Source of the DNA: Ancylobacter sp. SL191 | Lineage (GTDB): Bacteria > Pseudomonadota > Alphaproteobacteria > Rhizobiales > Xanthobacteraceae | Direction of reading: 5' to 3' | Length of the DNA: 64,000 nucleotides | Assembly: GCF_026625645.1 (NCBI RefSeq) | Contig: NZ_CP113056.1 | Span: 248,001 to 312,000, forward strand | Part shown: positions 59,656 through 64,000 of the stretch, in pieces | Layout: the number at the start of each line of letters is the position of its first letter | Numbering within the stretch: position 1 is the first letter of the stretch | Position numbers and translations under genes: made by a program | Notes under the pieces: generated by a model | Seen by the model: the letters and a program-made list of their open reading frames with translations, nothing else | Told to the model about the DNA's origin: nothing | The model's database searches: none

Positions 59656-59755
59656 GGCCGCGACCTTTCCGCAGCGCGAAAGCTCCAGCCGGAAAAATGG
59701 AGTCGTTCCAGGTCTGATGTGGGCACGCCACCAGGATCCGGGCGAGGAGGGTCTG

Positions 59756-61432
59756 ATGTCGCAGCAAAGCAGCGTCGCCGGGGGCGCAAAGAAGAGTCTG
59801 ACATTCGGCGAGGGTGGCCTTGCCGTCGTCTTCGCCCTTCTCGCCCTATCGAGCATCACCGTGGCGGCCAAGGCGCAGGACAGCGCCTATGCCTTCCACG
59901 CCTATCTCTCCGCCTTTGCGAGCCTGGCGACAGTGTTCGTCATCCTCAACCGCTACATGGACCGCCCGGCCGCGCTGCCGGCGCTGACCATTGACGGCAA
60001 GCCAAACTACAATTTCGGCCCGGTGAAGTTCGCGACCATCGCGGCTGTGTTCTGGGGCATTGCCGGCTTCCTGGTCGGCGTCGTCATCGCCTTCCAGCTC
60101 GCCTTTCCGGTGCTGAATTTCGACCTGCCCTGGACCGCCTTCGGCCGGCTTCGCCCGCTGCACACCTCGGCGGTGATCTTCGCCTTTGGCGGCAATGTGC
60201 TGCTGGCGACCTCCTTCTATGTGGTGCAGCGCACCTCGCGCGCCCGGCTCGCCGGCTATCTGGCGCCGTGGTTCGTCGTGCTCGGCTATAACTTCTTCAT
60301 CGTCATCGCCGGCACGGGCTATCTGCTCGGCATCACCCAAGGCAAGGAATACGCCGAGCCGGAATGGTACGCCGATCTGTGGCTGACCATCGTGTGGGTG
60401 ACCTATCTGCTGGTCTTCCTCGCCACGCTGTGGCGCCGGCAGGAGCCGCACATCTATGTGGCGAACTGGTTCTACCTCGCCTTCATCGTCACCATCGCCG
60501 TGCTGCATCTCGGCAATAATGCCAGCATCCCGATCTCGGTGTTCTCGCCCAAATCCTACATCGTCTGGGCCGGCGTGCAGGATGCGATGGTGCAGTGGTG
60601 GTACGGCCATAACGCGGTCGGCTTCTTCCTGACCGCCGGCTTCCTCGCCATCATGTACTACTTCATCCCCAAGCGCGCCGAGCGGCCGGTCTACTCCTAC
60701 CGGCTGTCGATCGTGCATTTCTGGGCGATCATCTTCCTCTACATCTGGGCCGGCCCGCATCACCTGCACTACACCGCCCTGCCGGACTGGGCGCAGACGC
60801 TGGGCATGACCTTCTCGATCATGCTGTGGATGCCCTCCTGGGGCGGCATGATCAACGGCCTGATGACGCTCTCCGGCGCCTGGGACAAGCTGCGCACCGA
60901 CCCGGTGCTGCGCCTGATGGTGGTCTCGGTCGCCTTCTACGGCATGTCGACCTTCGAGGGTCCGCTGATGTCGGTGAAGGCGGTGAACTCGCTGAGCCAC
61001 TACACCGACTGGACCATCGGCCACGTCCATTCCGGCGCGCTGGGCTGGGTCGCCTACATCTCCTTCGGCGCGATCTACTGCCTGGTGCCGTGGCTCTGGC
61101 AGAAGCGCGAGCTCTACTCGCTGCGCCTCGTCAACTGGCACTTCTGGATCTCCACCATCGGCATCGTCTTCTACATCTCGTCGATGTGGGTGGCGGGCAT
61201 CCTGCAGGGCCTGATGTGGCGCGCCTACACCTCGCTCGGCTTCCTCGAATACTCCTTCATCGAGACCGTCGAGGCGATGCACCCCTTCTACATCATCCGG
61301 GCGCTGGGCGGCGTGCTGTTCCTGATCGGCGCCCTGCTGATGGCCTTCAACATCTTCATGACCATCCGCCAGCCGGGAACCGTCGAAGCCGACACCGGCG
61401 TGCGGACCCCGTCCCTCGTGCCGGCTGAGTGA
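59756..61432 (+). CDS. ccoN: Cytochrome c oxidase, cbb3-type, subunit I
   Basis: The 558-residue catalytic subunit of the high-affinity cbb3 oxidase, which reduces oxygen and pumps protons. It has about 12 helices and the heme/copper histidines in [46 protein letters not shown] and [17 protein letters not shown] 59756 follows GAGGAGGG at a good distance; an upstream in-frame start at 59642 would begin inside the FixK box and is rejected. It is the first gene of ccoNOQP. Confidence 0.96.
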   Translation: MSQQSSVAGGAKKSLTFGEGGLAVVFALLALSSITVAAKAQDSAYAFHAYLSAFASLATVFVILNRYMDRPAALPALTIDGKPNYNFGPVKFATIAAVFWGIAGFLVGVVIAFQLAFPVLNFDLPWTAFGRLRPLHTSAVIFAFGGNVLLATSFYVVQRTSRARLAGYLAPWFVVLGYNFFIVIAGTGYLLGITQGKEYAEPEWYADLWLTIVWVTYLLVFLATLWRRQEPHIYVANWFYLAFIVTIAVLHLGNNASIPISVFSPKSYIVWAGVQDAMVQWWYGHNAVGFFLTAGFLAIMYYFIPKRAERPVYSYRLSIVHFWAIIFLYIWAGPHHLHYTALPDWAQTLGMTFSIMLWMPSWGGMINGLMTLSGAWDKLRTDPVLRLMVVSVAFYGMSTFEGPLMSVKAVNSLSHYTDWTIGHVHSGALGWVAYISFGAIYCLVPWLWQKRELYSLRLVNWHFWISTIGIVFYISSMWVAGILQGLMWRAYTSLGFLEYSFIETVEAMHPFYIIRALGGVLFLIGALLMAFNIFMTIRQPGTVEADTGVRTPSLVPAE

Positions 61433-61442
61433 GGACAGACAC

Positions 61443-62201
61443 ATGGCTGAACTGGCCGCATCCCCCAAAAAGTCCCTCTGGGCCAAGCACGCCTTCTTCG
61501 AGAAGAACTCGATCTGGCTGATCATCGGCATCCTGCTGGTGATCTCGGTCGGCGGGCTCGTCGAGATCGTGCCGCTCTTCTACCTCAAGAGCACGATCGA
61601 GACCGTCTCCGGCGTGCGCCCCTACACGCCGCTCGAGCTCGCCGGGCGCAACATCTATGTCCGCGAGGGCTGCTACAACTGCCACTCGCAGATGATCCGC
61701 CCGCTGCGCGACGAGGTGGAGCGCTACGGCCATTACTCGCTTGCGGCCGAGAGCATGTATGACCACCCGTTCCAGTGGGGCTCCAAGCGCACCGGGCCGG
61801 ACCTTGCCCGCGTCGGCGAGAAATATTCCGACGAGTGGCAGCGCCAGCACCTCGCCGATCCGCGCTCGGTGGTGCCGGGCTCGATCATGCCGGGCTACCC
61901 GTTCCTGGAAAAGACGCCGCTGAAGTACGAGAACATCGGCGAGGACGTCGCGGTCAACGCCATCCTCGGCGTGCCCTACACGGACGAGATGAAGGAAAAG
62001 GCGATCGCCGACCTTCGCCTCCAGGCGACCCCGGATGGCGACGTGGCGGAGCTGCAGAAGCGCTACCCCGGCGCCCATGTCCGCGACTTCGACGGCAACC
62101 CGAAGGAACTCACCGAAGCCGACGCGCTGATCGCCTATCTCCAGGCGCTCGGCACCATGGTCGACTTCAAGCTCTATGACGACAAGGCGAATATTCGCTG
62201 A
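61443..62201 (+). CDS. ccoO: Cytochrome c oxidase, cbb3-type, subunit II (monoheme cytochrome c)
   Basis: A 252-residue membrane-anchored cytochrome c. One N-terminal helix ([23 protein letters not shown]) is followed by the heme motif [17 protein letters not shown], and the methionine ligand is probably in SIMPGYPFL. It lies 10 nt after ccoN. Length and motif order match CcoO. Confidence 0.96.
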   Translation: MAELAASPKKSLWAKHAFFEKNSIWLIIGILLVISVGGLVEIVPLFYLKSTIETVSGVRPYTPLELAGRNIYVREGCYNCHSQMIRPLRDEVERYGHYSLAAESMYDHPFQWGSKRTGPDLARVGEKYSDEWQRQHLADPRSVVPGSIMPGYPFLEKTPLKYENIGEDVAVNAILGVPYTDEMKEKAIADLRLQATPDGDVAELQKRYPGAHVRDFDGNPKELTEADALIAYLQALGTMVDFKLYDDKANIR

Positions 62202-62212
62202 GGGAGATGGAC

Positions 62213-62368
62213 ATGAACGAGACCTATCGCGCCCTCGCCGAATTCGCCCAGACCTGGGGGCTTCTCTACTTCGTGGGCCTCTTCCTCTGCGTGCTGGTCT
62301 ATGCGCTCTCGCCCTCGCGCAAGGCGCAGTTCGACCACGCCGCCCGCCTGCCTCTGAGCGAGGACTGA
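62213..62368 (+). CDS. ccoQ: Cytochrome c oxidase, cbb3-type, small subunit CcoQ
   Basis: A 51-residue single-helix subunit that stabilises the cbb3 complex. It reads MNETYRALAEFAQTWGLLYF, then a helix through VGLFLCVLVYALSP, and a basic tail with FDHAARLPLSED. ATG 62213 is preferred over ATG 62207, because GAGGGAG is properly spaced only from the former. It fits the 12-nt-spaced operon between ccoO and ccoP. Confidence 0.92.
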   Translation: MNETYRALAEFAQTWGLLYFVGLFLCVLVYALSPSRKAQFDHAARLPLSED

Positions 62369-62372
62369 CATC

Positions 62373-63257
62373 ATGGCCGATATTCACAAACCCGATGTGG
62401 ACGCCATCAGCGGCGTCGCGACGACCGGCCATGAGTGGGACGGCATCCGCGAGCTGAACACCCCCCTGCCGCGCTGGTGGCTGTGGGTGTTCTACATCAC
62501 CATCGTCTGGTCCGTGGCCTATTGGGTGGTGTACCCGGCCTGGCCGATGGTCAGCTCCTACACCAGCGGCGTGCTCGGCTGGAAGTCGCGCGATGCGGTG
62601 CAGGTGCAGCTCGCCGACCTCGCCGCGCAGCGCGCCGTCTTCGCCGACAAGCTTCAGGCCGCCTCGCTGGAGCAGATCGAAAGCACACCGGAGCTCCTGG
62701 CCTTCGCCCGGGCCCAGGGCCGCGCGGCCTTCGGCGACAATTGCGCTCCCTGCCACGGGGCGGGCGGCGGCGGGGCCAAGGGCTACCCGAACCTGAATGA
62801 CGACGACTGGATGTGGGGCGGCTCGCTGGAACAGATCCAGCAGACATTGATCCACGGCATCCGCTCGGCGGACCCGGACGCGCATATCGGCGACATGCCC
62901 GCCTTCGGCCGTGACGGTATCCTGCAGCGCCCGGAGATCGTCGCGGTGGCGGACTATGTCCGCTCGCTCAGCAACCTGCCGGTGCCGGTCGGCGTCACAC
63001 CGGACCTCGCCAAGGGCAAGGAGCTGTTCGAGGCGAACTGCGCCGCCTGCCACGGCGCCGACGGCAAGGGCAATATCGAGCTCGGCGCGCCGAACCTCAC
63101 CGACGGCATCTGGCTCTATGGCTCCGACCGCAACAGCGTGATCGCCACGCTGACCAATGGCCGCGGCGGCATCATGCCGGCCTGGGGCACGCGCCTCGAT
63201 CCGACCACCATCAAAGCGCTGACCGTCTATGTCCATGCGCTGGGCGGCGGCCAGTAG
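62373..63257 (+). CDS. ccoP: Cytochrome c oxidase, cbb3-type, subunit III (diheme cytochrome c)
   Basis: A 294-residue diheme cytochrome. The N-terminal segment has HEWDGIRELNTPLPRWWLWVFYITIVW running into a transmembrane helix. The two heme c sites are CAPCHGAG and CAACHGAD, with methionine ligands probably in GDMPAFG and GIMPAWG. It starts 4 nt after ccoQ and ends the oxidase operon. Confidence 0.96.
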   Translation: MADIHKPDVDAISGVATTGHEWDGIRELNTPLPRWWLWVFYITIVWSVAYWVVYPAWPMVSSYTSGVLGWKSRDAVQVQLADLAAQRAVFADKLQAASLEQIESTPELLAFARAQGRAAFGDNCAPCHGAGGGGAKGYPNLNDDDWMWGGSLEQIQQTLIHGIRSADPDAHIGDMPAFGRDGILQRPEIVAVADYVRSLSNLPVPVGVTPDLAKGKELFEANCAACHGADGKGNIELGAPNLTDGIWLYGSDRNSVIATLTNGRGGIMPAWGTRLDPTTIKALTVYVHALGGGQ

Positions 63258-63301
63258 AGACCTTTCCGATCCGGTGGCGACACCTGATCGGAGACCGGCA
63301 T

Positions 63302-63370
63302 GCCGGCGCGCGCAGAAGGGCGCGCGCGGCCTGACAAACTCCCGGATCGGTCCAGCGGACCGTCCGGGAG
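63302..63370 (+). terminator. Two GC-rich hairpins between ccoP and ccoG
   Basis: A first hairpin (GCGCGCG / CGCGCGC, 63302-63330) and a second long one (CTCCCGGATCGGTCC / GGACCGTCCGGGAG at 63339-63370, AGC loop, one bulge) follow ccoP. No T-tract follows. They could attenuate read-through from ccoNOQP into ccoG or stabilise the upstream mRNA. The 63371-63498 remainder holds nothing else I recognise. Confidence 0.45.
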
Positions 63371-63498
63371 GACGGCGTCGAGGAGCTTGGCACACCGTGG
63401 CGTGCCGCCGCATAAGCATTTTCCCGCCCGTCATCGACCGGATCGAAGGCGTAGCTTCGAAGCCCTAAAAGAAGCTGTCGCCGTGCCCGGGGAAGACG

Positions 63499-64000
63499 AT
63501 GAACGTGGCAACCAAACCGCAAACCGTGGACACCGAGATCGACGGACCGCTCTATGAGGCGCGCCGCAAGATCTACCCGATCGCCGTCCACGGCACCTTC
63601 CGCCGCATCAAGTGGACGCTGCTAGTCATCACTCTCGGCATCTACTATCTGCTGCCCTTCCTGCGCTGGGACCGCGGCCCGAACGCGCCCTCGCAGGCGG
63701 TGCTGGTCGATCTGGTCAATGGCCGCTTCTACTTCTTCTTCATCGAGATCTGGCCGCAGGAAATCTATTACGTCACGGGTCTGTTGATCCTGGCCGCGCT
63801 GGTGCTGTTCCTGATGAACGCCGTCGCTGGCCGGCTCTGGTGCGGCTATCTCTGCCCGCAGACCGTGTGGACCGACCTGTTCCAGGCGATCGAGCGCATG
63901 GTCGAGGGCGATCCGCGCCAGCGCCGCGAGAAGCTCAAGCACGCCTCGCGCACGCAGCGCGCCTTCGAGGCCGCCTCCAAGCACTTCCTCTGGCTGATGG
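63499..64000 (+). CDS. ccoG: Cytochrome c oxidase accessory protein CcoG (FixG/RdxA), C-terminus cut by window end
   Basis: A ferredoxin-like membrane protein needed to deliver or reduce copper for cbb3 assembly. The first 167 residues are visible: IDGPLYEARRKIYPIAVHGTFRR, a helix around WTLLVITLGIYYLLPFLRWDRGPNAPSQAV, FYFFFIEIWPQEIYYVTG and the conserved AGRLWCGYLCPQTVWTDLF with the first Cys pair. The 4Fe-4S ferredoxin motifs lie beyond the window. ccoNOQP-ccoGHIS is the standard order. Confidence 0.95.
   Translation, partial: MNVATKPQTVDTEIDGPLYEARRKIYPIAVHGTFRRIKWTLLVITLGIYYLLPFLRWDRGPNAPSQAVLVDLVNGRFYFFFIEIWPQEIYYVTGLLILAALVLFLMNAVAGRLWCGYLCPQTVWTDLFQAIERMVEGDPRQRREKLKHASRTQRAFEAASKHFLWLM

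Overview
The window is GC-rich (about two thirds G+C by eye) bacterial DNA. It most likely comes from an alphaproteobacterium of the order Hyphomicrobiales (Rhizobiales), and the gene set fits the Xanthobacteraceae (Ancylobacter/Starkeya/Azorhizobium type). That placement is inference from a SAM-II riboswitch before metZ, a roughly 96-nt SRP RNA beside dnaX, the long form of dCTP deaminase, a HisZ/HisG pair, ccoNOQP with a FixK/FNR-type box, and Rhizobiales-style palindromic intergenic repeats. No CRISPR array, rRNA or intact tRNA was seen.

Layout. 1-10.9 kb is housekeeping: the start of hisS, a tripartite lysophospholipid flippase/acyltransferase/acyl-ACP ligase with its TetR regulator, ybaB, dnaX (with an apparent frameshift in a G7 tract), the SRP RNA ffs, a proline iminopeptidase, a HIT protein and nudC. 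11.0-17.4 kb looks like an acquired islet. It starts near a tRNA-Ser-3'-end-like remnant and ends in a deleted IS3-family element abutting a serine-recombinase C-terminal fragment. Between them lie an L,D-transpeptidase, a DsbA/G-like thiol protein, DsbD, and a divergent QseBC/PmrAB-like two-component system with a CTTAAG-N5-CTTAAG box. 17.4-23.3 kb is again housekeeping (dcd, SAM-II-metZ, apaG, trkH, argE).

23.5-44.5 kb is a large catabolic region and the most novel part. One arm (minus strand) encodes a biotin carrier protein, a biotin carboxylase and PxpB/PxpC (KipI/KipA) homologues, which together resemble a urea carboxylase split into subunits. The facing arm (plus strand) carries a LysR regulator, PxpA (LamB/YcsF), an AraC regulator, a class III omega-aminotransferase, an ATP-dependent hydantoinase/oxoprolinase pair (HyuA/HyuB), a complete ribose-type ABC importer with two permeases, and a three-subunit molybdenum hydroxylase. 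I infer a pathway that imports a cyclic N-compound, oxidises it to a lactam or imide, opens the ring by ATP- and/or biotin-dependent chemistry, and removes the amino group by transamination.

44.7-53.0 kb is a second ABC-importer operon (deoC, binding protein, ATPase, two permeases, DUF4432 epimerase-like protein, PfkB kinase) divergent from a DeoR regulator across a 24-bp near-perfect palindrome; it is best read as a deoxyribose/deoxynucleoside uptake and catabolism operon. 53.1-59.5 kb holds hisZ-hisG, cysG, a UPF0114 membrane protein, an exported protein of unknown function, msrA and a small membrane protein. 59.6-64 kb is the cbb3 oxidase operon ccoNOQP, including the short ccoQ, followed by ccoG, which runs off the window.
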